DNA of 64,000 nucleotides, taken from Stramonita haemastoma. Taxonomy: Eukaryota > Mollusca > Gastropoda > Neogastropoda > Muricidae. Each line of letters opens with the position of its first letter. Position 1 is the stretch's first letter. The translations under genes were made by a program, and so were the position numbers. The notes beneath the pieces were generated by a model. It ran no database searches. It was not told the DNA's origin and was given only the letters and a program-made list of their open reading frames with translations. Where the stretch lies: contig CM060317.1 in assembly GCA_030674155.1 (NCBI GenBank), positions 35,622,520-35,686,519 on the forward strand, read 5' to 3'. Positions 24,901 to 39,500 of the stretch are shown here, piece by piece.

Positions 24901-27900
24901 GAAAAAAGGCAAAAATCAGACAGAATATACAAATAGCTCCCACCTTGATATTTCTGCCGCCAATCATAACGCCGTTCATTTGCTCAAGGGCCAGCTGGGC
25001 AGCCTCTGGCACCTCGTACTCAATGAAGGCAAAGCCCTTGTGTTTGTTGGTGATGGGGTCCCAGGACAGATTAACACTCTTGATGGGCCCAAAGGGCAGA
25101 AAGGCTTGCTTGACTGTGTCTTCTCTGATCTCAAAGTTGATACTGCCTACGTAGATCCTGTAACGACACCCACAAAAATAAAAATAGCAATGTTCCAATC
25201 CAATCCAATGATGTTGCTTAGAGCCCCGCCGACCACACGGGCCATATCGGGGCTGTCACCTCCTCACATTTTAAAACTTGTATTAAAAGTGTGTGACTAT
25301 ATACAGTTAAAACAAGTATAAAACCAACTCAACTGTCCTTGCTTGTATCGACGCCCTGGTCAACCATAAGGGTCAGCCCAGGACGGCCACCGCGTCATGG
25401 GAAAACCCACATCGAAACAGCAATGTTAAATATAACATGCTTTGATTATTTTTGATGTGCTAACCCATTACATAATTTCTTGTTTGAGTGCAAATTGCGA
25501 TTGGTTCCCACGATATAAATACAGACAAGATATAGAAGTACTATAACAAAGGCAATTATACAAATACCATAACAAAGACAATTTAACTACAACAGTGCAC
25601 TCAGTTGTGATCCTTGGAGAGTTCTGAAATATGAAGATCTGAGGCAACACAAAAAAAAACCCATCCTTAAGATTGCCATCAAACCTACAACAAATCTCCT
25701 CGATCAGTTTCTTTGCTGGCATAGCAGCTAATCATTGCTTTGACAATGAATATGGTCATTATGTGTGGGTGTGTGTGACAACAGTTCTGTTTGATGAAAA
25801 CCAATACGTAATCATGTGAAAGAGTACAGCTGAGCCAGAGCCTCACAGACTGAACACCTGAAAGAGTACACCTGAGCCAGAGCCTCACAGACTGAACACC
25901 TGAAAGAGTACAGCTGAGCCAGAGCCTCAAAGACAGAACACATTGCGAAAGGATGTGAAAGTGTACACCTGAGCCAGAGCCTCAAAGACAGAACACATGC
26001 GAAAGGATGTGAAAGAGTACAACTGAGCCAGAGCCTCAAAGACAGAACACATTGCGAAAGGATGTGAAAGAGTACAGCTGAGCCAGAGCCTCAAAGACAG
26101 AACACATTGCGAAAGGATGTGAAAGAGTACAGCTGAGCCAGAGCCTCAAAGACTAGCCTGCTCTGTTACAAAAAGCAGATGGGAGAGTCAACATGTATGC
26201 AAGATGATGTGTGTGCATTTTTACACAGGCCTCAGTTTATAGTCTCATCCAAATGACTTTAAAGACTGCAATGTCAGTACCAATGTTAACTCCAAAGGAA
26301 ATATCCTCTCAGCTCAGGAGAGATTTGAACCCATGCTTTCATTAACCATCAAACGTATGTTCAAAATTCTAACCACTGGGCTTTCATGCCCCTACAAAGA
26401 TATAATTGCAAGTAAACACTTACCGACACATAAGGGCCAACGCCTGCTGCCTTTGAACAGTGTTCTGGAAATTCTGCATTTGCTGGAAATATACAATAGA
26501 AAAACATCAACAGGTGAGTAAAGCCATACCGCACCATACAGCAAGATGAATATCAATACTCCTGAAAATAGAGGTTTGACTTACAGACCTCCATTAAAGC
26601 TACAAGGCTTGGTTATTCATTACCATTCTCTGGGAGGATCTGAAACCAACTTCAAAGTAGGTAAAATACACAGCTGTCTTTTCCATTCAAGAATCCAACT
26701 CCTAGACGTATCTTACGATTGTAATTTCAAATATAAAAGCTAGCAAGGAAAAATCATCATGCAAGAGAAAAGTAACCTCCCCTCTGCTCCATAAAACTCA
26801 GAACTTTCCTATAAATACTCAAGATTTAATATTTCACAAAAAAAGAAAAAAAGGACTTTTTTTTTTGGGGGGGGGGGGGGGGGGAGTTATTAGACACAGA
26901 TGTTGAAGACCAACTGATGGCTGTTACATAATACACTTCAACACACTATGAAGGCCTGCACACTTACAATACTGAAGACAATCAAATCTGTCAAGAAGCC
27001 TCAATCTTCTGCATTAACACAATAAGCAATGTTGTGGTGGTGCAAAAATATCATAGTGAGTTAAATACTATCTCTTGACAATAGTTCTGAAAAAATAAGG
27101 AGCTTGTGTCACTTTATTGGTCATCAAATACTTAGAAAAGTCCAGCAAAACGATTGACGCCATTGCGATCATCATGGTGGTGAACACTCATTTAGTGCAA
27201 AGTGATGGCTTTCTATAATGAAAATACAACAGCAGCATATCCATCTGACTCAACAACAGTTATTTTGAAGCCTTGTTGCATCACAATAAAGTAAAACAAT
27301 TTATGACACTGAAATTGCAGAGTAACGAAGAGGTACATCCAGCAGAACTAGCGCTTCTCTATTTAATCTTGCAAAAAACTTTTTAAAATTCTGGCACGAA
27401 TGCTAGGCGCTGTTTTTCTCATGACGATCACGACTGGTCTGAAAAAAAATTTTTTAATTGCCCTCTTAACCAGTCAAAATCTTTGCTGCTCATGTGTATT
27501 GAATGACCTTCAACCCTTTCTGTGGCCCTACAATGGCCTCAACATTCATTCAGTGACCTTTGAAAGTGAAAGTGAGCCTTCCACAATGTGGCTTTCAAAG
27601 GTTACCCCATAATCTTACAGGAACTGTGCTACCAGAGTAAATAACCTGAGAACATATATTTCTTTTAATTCAGCTAGTATAACCAGGTTCAGCTGTTGAA
27701 AGAAACCCCGACCAACCTGTTGCTGGTGTTGGATAGTCTGCCGCACCAGGACGCTCTTGATGCTCTGCTCCATGGCGTACTTCTTGGCCCGCTTCACGTC
27801 CTCCTCCTGCGACGAAGACAGCTTCGGCGGGGAGTAAGGTTTCACATCCCTTTTGGCTCCCGGTCCCTCCACCACCGGCCCATCCTGGTCTTTCTGGGGC

Positions 27901-30253
27901 CCCGTCTCCACCACCAAGGACCGTGCTGAAAAACGAACAGTCTGAATGATGATCAAGCCACAAGGCTAGTCCCTTTACAGACCCCCCTTCCTCCCCTGAC
28001 CATAGACATAATGACCTCAACGTTATGCTCCTGAAGTTAAAGCTGAAAGCTCATCATGCAGGAGCAATCTGCTATTTTCTATGAGGAAAAAAAAAAGAGA
28101 TTTTGTTAATTCCCAAGCCAAGTTTATGTAAAAAAAAAAAAAAAAACCTTTCATAAAAAAAAAATTGATATGAGAAAGTGCTGCAGCAAAAAACAATGTT
28201 TGAACACTGAGCAAAAGAGGTATGTTTTGTTTACCCCAAACAGACCCAGGAACATAACTTGAAACCAATGATTCTTATGCTACCAACCAGCTAGCATGAA
28301 GTAAAGGAGAGGTACATTTGTCCTCAAGTACTTTCGAACACCTGTATGTATGCTAGCTGATTAATGATAAAATCATCACTGGCTAGCAGCAATGTGCCTC
28401 TGAGTGTTTGAAAGAAACACAGGTTGCCTCTTTTGTTCAGTATCTTTTGTTTTGGTGGTTTTTCATAAATGTTAAATATCCAGTTGATGGAATCAAAATT
28501 TGTCTATCGGTTATCTACATAATGTCTAGCTGTTTGTCTACCCCTTCATGTCTTTCCAGTTTGAGATCATGGTTTACTTGAATAACAAACCTTTTTATCT
28601 TGCTCATGCCTCAAAATACAACAAAAAAAAAATTACAAAACAGAAATGTTATAATACCAGCTGTCCTCAACATGGAAAATGATAACAGCTATGACATGCA
28701 AACAATACCTTACCCACAATCACAAACAATACCTTACCCACAATCACATAGCAAAATACAATATTAAATAAACCAGTATAAACAATCATGGCAGAAACAT
28801 GGTCATATTTTCCAGCAGACAAGGTGTTCAGGAAGACACCATCTTCAGCATACTGTGTTTTCCTCCTTTCAATCCATGTCACAACTGCAAGGGTTAAAAA
28901 AAAAATCATCACCAAATCCAAGATGATGCTTCAATAATACCGAAGTGGCAAAATCCATTTCACTGCAATAAAAACTCTGCAACATTCTACAAACTGAAAG
29001 TGGTCTTTACCCCATTCTCCATCTTTTTAAAAGCAGGTGCCAAGGCTTTAAACAAGAGTTCTCTGGATAGAGGTCTTCCAAATTACAGCATGATGAATGG
29101 AGGAAAATGCCCTCGTAATACTGTAGAATAGAACAGAGAGAAAAACACAGAAATTGCGACCACATTATTATGGGGTTATCCATTTTGCAGTAGATCTTAC
29201 GGACAGGCACATTTCACAAAATCACACAAAACTTTCATAATCATTCAAAACTAATAGAAGACAGAGAGAAACAAAATTAATGAATGGAGGAACATATGCA
29301 GGAGGGAACAAAAAAGTTAACTAACAAAAATCAATGCAACAGCCAATTTCTGTTTTCCAAATCGATGTATTGTAGTGCAAAAAAACATGATTCAAAGCCC
29401 ATATTTTCCAATATAGGAGGACTACCTGTCTTCTGGTATGCTTAAAACACAAACATGACAAATCACAACTGACAGGGGGGAAAAATCACAGTATTATACT
29501 TCCCTATTATCATGGAACTGTTACAATACTCTGCATACTTTGGGGGGCTTCTCTTTTTTTGAATGATAATAGAATAAGCACTCATAACCTTTTTTACATC
29601 CAGTCCCCCCATGTGCATGTGGTTTTGTTAATTTTGTTATACATTCCCACTGGCACATAATGGCCTACTCTTCAGAAAAGCAGAACAGGATTTAATATGT
29701 GAAAGATGTACAACATGCATTTGGACACAGAGCCTCAGTATATAGCCTTACCCAAAGGGAAGGATGTCTGTCTGTGTGTAGATGTGTGTAAGTGTGCATG
29801 AGTGTGTGTGTTTTATTCATTTATTTACTTATTCTTTTATATCAAGGATAATGGAATAAGCACTCATGTGCTTTTTTACATCCAGTCCCCATGTGTATGC
29901 AGTTTTGTAAATCTTATCTGTTCCCATCGGTACACAATGGCCTACTCATACGAAAAGCAGTACAGGATTTAATGTGTGAGCAATAAGTTCTGCATGCACT
30001 CGCACACAGGGCCTCGGTTTATAGTCTCACCCGAAGGACTTTTGGAGAGAGTGGAGTTTTTGTTTTTTTTAGGGGAGGGGGTTATTTTGTTTGGTTTTTT
30101 GTTTTGGTTTTGGTTTGGGTTTTTTTTGGGGGGAGTGGAGTTAGCACTGATGTTAACTCCAGGGGAAATATCCCCTCAAACAGGAATCAAACCCGAGTCA
30201 TTCATCAGATTGCAAGCGCAATGTTCTGACCACTAGGCTATTCTGTCCCCCCG

Positions 30254-30304
<51 letters not shown>

Positions 30305-31156
30305 TGTGTGTCTGTGTGTCTGTGTGTGTCTTTGTGTGTCTGTGTCTGTCTGTGTGTGTCTGTGTGTGTATGTATGCATGCGCAAGTGTGTCTGCATTTG
30401 TGTATGTATGTCATGATTCCGTGTGCTAGAGCTCTGCATGTATATGAGCATTCAGCGTACATGGGAACATATAGCATGGGCATCTGTTGAATATATTTTC
30501 AAAATAAATATGCCAAAATTTTTAACACTACGCCCTGTCTACTCTGTCTACAAATGTGTGCAAATCAAATTTCATTGATGCTGTATAAAAGGCTATTTTT
30601 AATTTCTTTCTTTCTTTAATTTCTGTGCTAAAAATTTCCTCCTTCAACATTCCCTTTTTGTTTTTTTATCTTTGTCAAGTACTATTTTTTTTAAATATTT
30701 TTAAAGCTTTGTAGAAAATACTTCTTCATACGAAAAAAATAATCCTGCTAAAAACAGAAAATACATTAAAAATCAAACACAAATAAAACCAATCAGCATA
30801 TGATACATACACTACATGTAAAAAAAAAATCATTTCAGATTTTATCAAAGGCAATGTACATACACAACTCAAATCAACTTAGGAATTCTCACTCAATACC
30901 CCAGATTAACCTGTGAAAACAGAAACTGACCAATAATCAAATCATGGGGGAAAGCGCTCAAAAGGGCAGGAACGAATTGAATGATTGAACGATTGAATGA
31001 ATGAATGAATGAATGAATGAATGAATGAATGAACGAATGAATGAACAAACTCTACAGAGCATAAAAATCTCCACACCTACAGGTGCGATCTTGGTACAGG
31101 GAAATTGATGAAAGAATGGCAGGGAATGTGAAGGAAAGGCAGGAGTGCCATAGAAA

Positions 31157-31229
<73 letters not shown>

Positions 31230-34200
31230 AAACTGTAAGAGTTCCTACCACCCACCCCCAAAAATTAAGTTAATTCTTAACTTCTAAGTCAATTTCTCTC
31301 CCACCACTCATGGAGTTTGCAAAGCACATGATGGTGGCAACTTGAGCACAGTCCAGTTGCTTGCAACATTTAGTTTTGAGGTCCTAAAGGAGAACTGGTA
31401 ACGACAAACAAGGGTCGCATAGGCAGACAGGGGGATACAAGATGAGCAATACCCCTGAACAAGGTCAGCAGGTAGGTCATTCCTTAATCTAACAGATGAG
31501 TAGCCCGGAGGAAATTTCTAGCACAGGCTTTCCAGAAAATGACCAAACTCAAATACTGAAAGAAACCCAACATTCCCACTAAACCTTAAGCCCAGCATCC
31601 CCATTGAGGAATAACCCTCTTGCATTCGGATTCTCTGAACACAAACTGCCCCTAGATTTCGGAATCCATCATGAAATCAGGTCAAGCACACATGCTCGCA
31701 CGCCTTTTCCTCCTTCTAAGTACATACCAGCAGCTATAATTACTTCCAGACTCTCAGCAGGGTTTCTACCTCTAGCCTGATATTGATAGAGCTTTGACAT
31801 GAGGTAGCAATTAGTGATGGTCACAGTGTAATGAAAATCTACTGTGTGTAAATCCTGGCAAATCCCGGTCAGGATTCAGGGGAGGCAATTATTCAATCCT
31901 GGCAAATCCTGGTTTGGGACCAAAAAGGTGCTATAAATTCAAATCAGTGAACGCAAGAGGAACAATATGTACATAAATTGCCTCATTACTTGCTACATAA
32001 TTTTACCCAACAAGCATCACTCCTTTAAAATACAGAATGCAAACAAGAGTTGTATTAGAAAAAAAAAATCGAAAGAGTCAATACTTCTAATCAACTTCTA
32101 TACAAAATCAAGAAAGCATGGTGAGTCACAATGCACACAGAGAGAGGGAAAGGTATCATCGCCACAAGCAACTGATTGGTAAAGGTCTCAATTAATCTGA
32201 ACAGGGTAATTAACTAGAAAATTCTGCAGCAGCCTGATAACGCAGCAGATTTCAAATGTTTTACTGTTCTATCTTAGCAGTGACAATAAACACATCAGAT
32301 CCACAGAGCCTTGTAAAGTGCTACATCTGATCCTGTGGATCCACACACAGGTTTAAAGGCATAAGCTGTGGTCAAGCAGACTTAAAGGTGCAACGTCTGA
32401 TCTGATTAATCAATAGGCTTAAAGGTACATACCACAACATACGATGCAATGGATGGATAAACAAGCAAAATGGTAGGCAGGAATGTTTACTTTCAAACAA
32501 CAATGACTCATCACTAATTTGGATTTTACTTTGTTTTCATGTACTGCTTGTTATTTTATGCCTTGTGTCATCTGCAAAAATGGTTCAATAAGAAATATCA
32601 AAAACTATTTCAGCCAACATCCAGTATGTACTCCAAAAGCTTTTCAATCAATATGCACCGTTCCCACTCACCCACCCACACCTTCCCCTGTTCTGCTATT
32701 TATCAGAATAGATGCACAACTTATGAAATAGCTTTCGATTTTTGCCCCCCCCCTCCCCCCCCAACTTAATAAAATAGCTTTCGATTTTTGCCCTCCCCCC
32801 CCCCCTTCACAACTTATAAAATAGCTTTTGATTTTTGCCCTTCCCCACCCCCTTTTTTTTTTCTTACTCTGCCCCTCTATCTCACACACACACACATTCC
32901 ATCTATCCCCCTCCTCTCCCCCACTCTCGTTCTCTTGCTCATAATGTACACCGACACCTGAGTATCCATCTTATACACTAAATATTTCAGAACTTACCTG
33001 TAATGTCAACCTTTGCACCCAGATACTGGCAAAAATGTATGCAACACTTGCTGAGTATCCATCTTATACACTAAAATTTTCAAAACTTACCTGTAATGTC
33101 AACCTCTGCACCCAGATACTGGCAAAAATGTACGTAACACTTGCTGAGTATCTATCTTATACACTAAAAATTTCAAAACTTACCTGTAATGTCCACCTTT
33201 GCACCCAGATACTGGCAAAAATGTATGTAACACATGCTGTAATCTTAGTCACCTACCTCATTTGCCCCTAAAATATACAAGCAGGATGACTGACCCAGAG
33301 ATTGCATCTTAAGTACATGGCTTTCATCAGGGGGAAAGAGAGATGCACATGTATGTATGTATGAGTGTTTGTTGCATGACTGACCATGTAAAAGACTGAA
33401 AATACTTCAGGATTTTTAAACTCAATACACACACAAAAAGACAAAAACAAACAAAACAAACAAAAACAAAAACATTTCTTGACAGGTGTCTAGAGAAACC
33501 CAGAGAAATCAGTATCTCCATGAACTAGAGATTCCTTTTTCACCCTTCTCTTTTACCCTTCAACTGAAGGACATTTTTTTCCAAATTAAGATTATTTAAA
33601 AAAACAAGTTTTTTTGTTTTTTTTAAGAAAAAAAACAATAGCAGACAAGAAAATGTTCCTTTTGAGAGGAAAAACGGGGTGAAAAAAAGCCTTTTCCTTT
33701 TACAATCCCTGAAACTTAACATCATCAAAAAGACAAAAACAAAAACCACACTGTAGTGGTCATCCTTATCAGGTTATCATCTCTGTCTTAGAAGTAAGTC
33801 TCTTCAGCTGGCCAAAATCTGAATGTAAAATTATCACATACCAAAGCTGATAGAGCAGAGAAAACCAAAAAAAAAAAAAAATGTAATTAATGTAATCTTG
33901 CTCGACTTATTCACATCTTTATATTCTAGTCCTTCATGTCAAACACTAACCTTCATCATAAACCTTGAAAGAAGCGCTTCATGAGAAGATGACTTGTAAT
34001 ATTAATGAAACAAACTAACATATTAACAAAGGGGGGGAGGGGATTCTTTGTTTGTTTACATAATAATGTTTTCTCACTGTACTTATCTTTATTTAGCTGT
34101 GGAGGTATTTTGTTTGCTCGTTTTGGGGGGGCATTTTTTGTTCCTCAGCAAGAGCTCCACAGTTCACCAATAGCGAGATTTTAAACATGCAGCTGTTTGT

Positions 34201-35122
34201 CCACCATTTTATTTTACTCTAGTGTGCCTCTATATATTCTATGCTAGTATGAGCCTGCAGTGTCAAATTTTTTTTTTTTAATGACGACTTGTAAACAAAA
34301 CACTTCTTACATGACTGAAAGATGTCTAACAGAACAGACACGAGTTAAATGAAAAAGAGAGGCTCAACTTGATCTTTGCTGGCCTTTGTTTCAACTATGA
34401 GTAGTGCTCAGCTGCACTTTTGTTTGAAAGCTCCCAACCTAGAAGTGTCAAAGTAGCTGCATTCAGTGTCGAAGTTCACCCATAGTCAGATTTTGCATTT
34501 TTATATGCATGTTTGCCACCATCAAGCTAGCTGCATTCCAACTTCAGGGATCTTTGGTTTCATATCTCAGTGGCTGCTCAGTGAAAAGACTGAGTTTCAG
34601 AATTTGTACCATACCAGAATGACTAACACTTTTTTCGTTTGTTTAGGCTTTTATACATTTTATTTTCCGATAATGTCAACTGAAAATAATGCACCGGCAT
34701 TGGTATTCTGTGCTAATCAAGTAACAATATACACCACAAAAATAATGTTCCCAATTCAATTGTTCATGAGGAAAGAGTGTGTCATGTAAGAAACTACCTG
34801 GTAATAGTATGTGAGAAAATGTAAGTCAACAAAGGTATGTGCACTGAATGGTTGTTTGGGGTTTGGTTTGGTTTGGTTTTTTAACACACTGATTCTGTCC
34901 AAATATCTTTTAGTGAAAAAAAAAATGTATATATATATATACATCACACTTTTAATTTTCTTGTTTAACCATCCCCTCCCCCTACCCCACTTTCACCCCC
35001 CAAATGGAAGATTGCAATTAAATTCTGAAATAAAACAATTCAAATGAAAAAAACAAAAAAAAAAAAAAAACTCTCAAAATTAACATCTGTCAGAAATCAC
35101 ACAAAATCATCTTGCTCTCAAC

Positions 35123-35214
<92 letters not shown>

Positions 35215-36509
35215 TTAAGTGAAGATCTTAGACAAAAAGCTTTCTGTAAATACTGGAACAATCTGGGCAGACCCGGGGAGAAGGTTGAAAACACCATACT
35301 AGGCCTTGTATTCATTAAAACCCCATATTTTACTCTTTTTATACTGTATTACGTTTCACAAGCCCACCAATTTGGGGGAAGAAGGTGTGATGCCATCAGT
35401 CAAATGTCGGACACGGCAGCGACCCCTGGTCATACTCGGCTGAGCACATCCCTAGGATTATACAAAAGAAAAAAGAACACACACACACACACTGTCATTT
35501 GTTTCCAATAACTGTCTCACCACAAGAAACTCTAAGCATTTCCAAAAACCCAAAAACCCATTCAAACTAGAAAGGAACCAATATTCTGATATATGACAAC
35601 TTCAAATATATTTCATATTTGTGTTAGTTTGGAAAATCAATGGGTTTTAGCAATTTGCACCAAAAAAAATAATAATGGGGGACAAAAAAAAAAAATTACC
35701 AACAATAAACATGTAAAGATTTCAAACTGAAAAAACGCTGTTTTACATTCTTTTACATACTTTATTGGTGGCTTATAACTCTTGTAATCAATGCACGATG
35801 CAAAATGGACAAGACAAAATATCTGAACATTGTCTCTTTATCAGTATTCAACTGACCTTCTGCACAGCTATGTAACTTAGGAGTCCTGAAATATATATGT
35901 TGTCACATAAGTCAAACACTTCTATCTAGTTTCAACTCCTTTCTTACACACCTCACAGATAATTATCCTTTTATATCATCCAACAAAATCCAACCTCCCT
36001 CCACAGTCTCATCCAGTCATTCAGCACCAGACAGACTTCCTTGACTCATACACTTTCACACTAACAGACATGACAGACAGACAGACAGGTAAAAAGACAT
36101 GGCGCGTCTTGTCAACAGCTACAGTACAACTGTCCAGCTGACTTTGACCGAAACTCCTTTGACAGCAGCTTCACTCAATCATCACTCAAAGCTGGAATCA
36201 TAAACATAAAAAAAACACCACCATTTTAAAATATTGCCTCGGGTAATCTGTGGAAATAATTGGGGCAGAAGGGGAGAAAACGGACATGGCATAAGTGATG
36301 TCTCTGTCTTTAGTGTGTGATATATTTTAACACAGCCAAAATGCCAAAATAATGTTTGGGGGAGGTGGAGGGGGGGGGGGGCATTCTGATTGAAACCGAC
36401 CACAAAATTATAAAATTTTGGGTCTTTTTTAAGGGAGGGGAAGAACTTTGCATCCCTGTTGGGATCTTTTTTTTCTTTTTCTGCTTTGTGTGCCTGGGTA
36501 TGAGTACAT

Positions 36510-36599
<90 letters not shown>

Positions 36600-39500
36600 C
36601 GCGCGTGCGCAAGTTTGTGTGTGTCTGTATGTGTGTAAATGTATGATATACATGCATGCAAAATTTTTCGGGATTTTTTTTCTACTTTTAAGTTACTAGT
36701 TTTCCTCTAAAGAATATCAGGCAATGATTATACTTTTTCCTGTATAATGGCTATTTCATACTTGAAAGTGTCAGTTAAAACACTTTTCCCTTTTTCAAAA
36801 TAATGCTTTCAGAAATGTTCTGACCTCCAAACTGTATCATATTCTATCAATAATCTGAATTGTCTGTGGTATCATGAATTACACCTCTTTTTTACCCCCT
36901 TGTTCCTAGATATCCTGGGGGGAAAATCCATGATTTATTATATTCTCATACTCTGTAGATGGGAAAAAAATCAACATGTCATTGACGCAACCTGAACATT
37001 TTCCATTACACATTTTTCATGGGAAATGTATTGAACAATTGAAATTTACATGAGCTACAATCAATGATTTACAGAATTCTGCTGCTTAGCTAACAACCAC
37101 GCTCAGTGACCTACCTGCATCTTCTTCATATTGTATTATCCCTCTGCAAGTTTTAACGAAAATGAAGCTAGTTCACTGAGGCAGTTCACTATAGGGTTAA
37201 ATATTACCTCCACCATTCTCCATCTTCATTTTCTTTATCAGCGCTCCTGCTGCATCATCTGAACTTGAAGCCTGAACACACAAATCATATTGATCACATC
37301 ACATTACATTATAATCATTACAATCTGTCAGCAACAGTTATGCACTATCAGAATTTTATGCATTTAATAATGACACTCGGTCCTGCCCCTTCCCCTCCCC
37401 TGCTTGTTAAAACATTTTACCCATCTGTAAGTGTAAGGTATTATATTTTTAAATCAAATAATAGCTACTTCCAATAGTAATTCTTTATATATAGTATTTA
37501 GATAATTAATGTCATCAGAATACTTTCCTGTAATATACTATATATATATTAATTATAGTATTATTTATCAATAATTAGTTCTCACTTGCCACCAACTTTA
37601 CTGTGTCATGGAATTACGAGTTTCATGTAAACTTGGGTTTGATGGTATTCTGTGAAGGGGCACTGTAGATTGTAGTACTGCCCTATAGTTTATACTGGTA
37701 GAAAAATTTTCATTTAGACGCTAAGGTGCAGATTGTATGCTGCATAATGCCCATTCTACTAGCCATAATTTGCCTACTTTTCAGTTTTCTACAATTTGTG
37801 TACAAAGGATGAATTCTAACATGTGCACAAGATGTTATATGTGCATATATATATATAATATATAATATAACATACAGGGTTCGCGATAACTGGTAATTGT
37901 CAGTATTTTACCGATTGTAAACAGGGAATACCGAAAATTTTTGAAGCAGCCGGTACTGCGTACCAATTCTGTTTGCCTGTGACTGATTAGATTTCCGTCT
38001 TTAAAAAAAAGTCTGAAGTGACATTTTCTAACAGTCTGTCATGCGCCTGTGCTTACGCACCTACCCCTTACCAACCCTTCCAATGAACTCTTTGGCGAAA
38101 ACCTGTTAGCACGTAGAACAGCAAGCTTTACTATGAAAGAATAGAGCTTCGCACTCTTCTCGGCATGACAGTGACTTCCATTCACAATGAGTAAATGGGG
38201 CCTAGATTGATTTATTCTTATTCTTTTATACTTTTATATCGAGGATAATGGAATAAGCACTCCTGTGCTTTTTTACATCCAGTCCCCGTGTGTATACAGT
38301 TTTGTCAATGTCATCTGTTCCCACCGGCACACGATGGCCTGTTCTTACGAAAAGCAGAGTGTCTATGACTATGAATTTGCGCATTGTTTTGAGAGAGAAG
38401 AGTCGAAAACTAAACCTAAATTGAACGAAAAATATCTAGATGAGCGCTAAGCAAAGAAACAAGAAAGAAGAATACAAGTCACACAAATGATGTCATACAA
38501 AACAACAGACTGACAGTGACACAGACAGTGACACAGGTGCTAGAAAAAAATCCTATTTCCTGCGTGGCTTCGTGCTCAAGAAGCAAGTGGCAGCAGCACG
38601 GCAGTCAAAGTCTCTGGGATATTTGCGTTCAATTCAGATTTAGTTTTGCTGCCAACAATCCCCCCCTCCCCAACCCCCTCACTGAATAGTTTCGTTTTGT
38701 TCACAGTATGTACCGGATTTTATTTTCTGGGGACCAATTTGGGGGAGTTGGTCAAGATATCTCTGAAATGGCATCTCGCAGTACCGGTTTTAAAAAATCC
38801 TACCGCGAACCCTCTTTATATATAATCTAATACATAAATCTAACCTAAAGACACACTTATTTCAAACCTAAGATTTTTCTCCTGTCTCCATCTCTTATCT
38901 GTCCCTGCCTTCAACATTCTACCTGCCAAAGTGCATAACCTTTGCGCGCGCGCACACACGTGTGTAACTCTGCCTAGGACGGTCCCAAGCCCGGCTGAAA
39001 AAGGAGGAGGGTTTGGCGTAGGGTTAGCTACCCCACCCTGTGAAAAAAACTCTAGCTACAGAAACGCCAAATAGCAATTTAACAGACATCGCGGACCTGG
39101 GGAGGGATGGACCTCCAGCAGGAAGGAGTATGAAGTCGGGCGGTGAAAGCCAGAATCATCTGGAAGCCGTCAGACCGAAGATCATCATCTCCACCAGGAC
39201 CACCACATCCATCGGTACATGGAACGTCAGGACCATGTACGAGACGGGGAAGACAGCGCAAGTAGCCGCAGAGATGAGGAAATTCAACCTCACCATCCTA
39301 GGAATCAGCGAAGTCAGATGGACTGGTTCCGGGCAGAAGCGACTGACTTCCGGGAGCTGCTGCTGTTCTCAGGGCACGAGCAGGAAGATGCTGCACACAC
39401 CCAGGGAGTCGCCCTGATGCTTTCCAAGCCAGCACAGGGAGCGCTCATCGGGTGGGAGGCACACGGACCAAGGATCATGACAGCCTCTTTCCGTACAAAG

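Noticed and set aside
25685..26039. Repeated [12 protein letters not shown] minus-strand peptides
   Set aside because: Translation of the 44/55-bp minisatellite in intron 4.
28667..28921. 84-codon minus-strand frame with an acceptor-like TTGCAG
   Set aside because: No good donor, no similarity I recognise, and exons 2 and 3 of PUF60 already join in phase without it.
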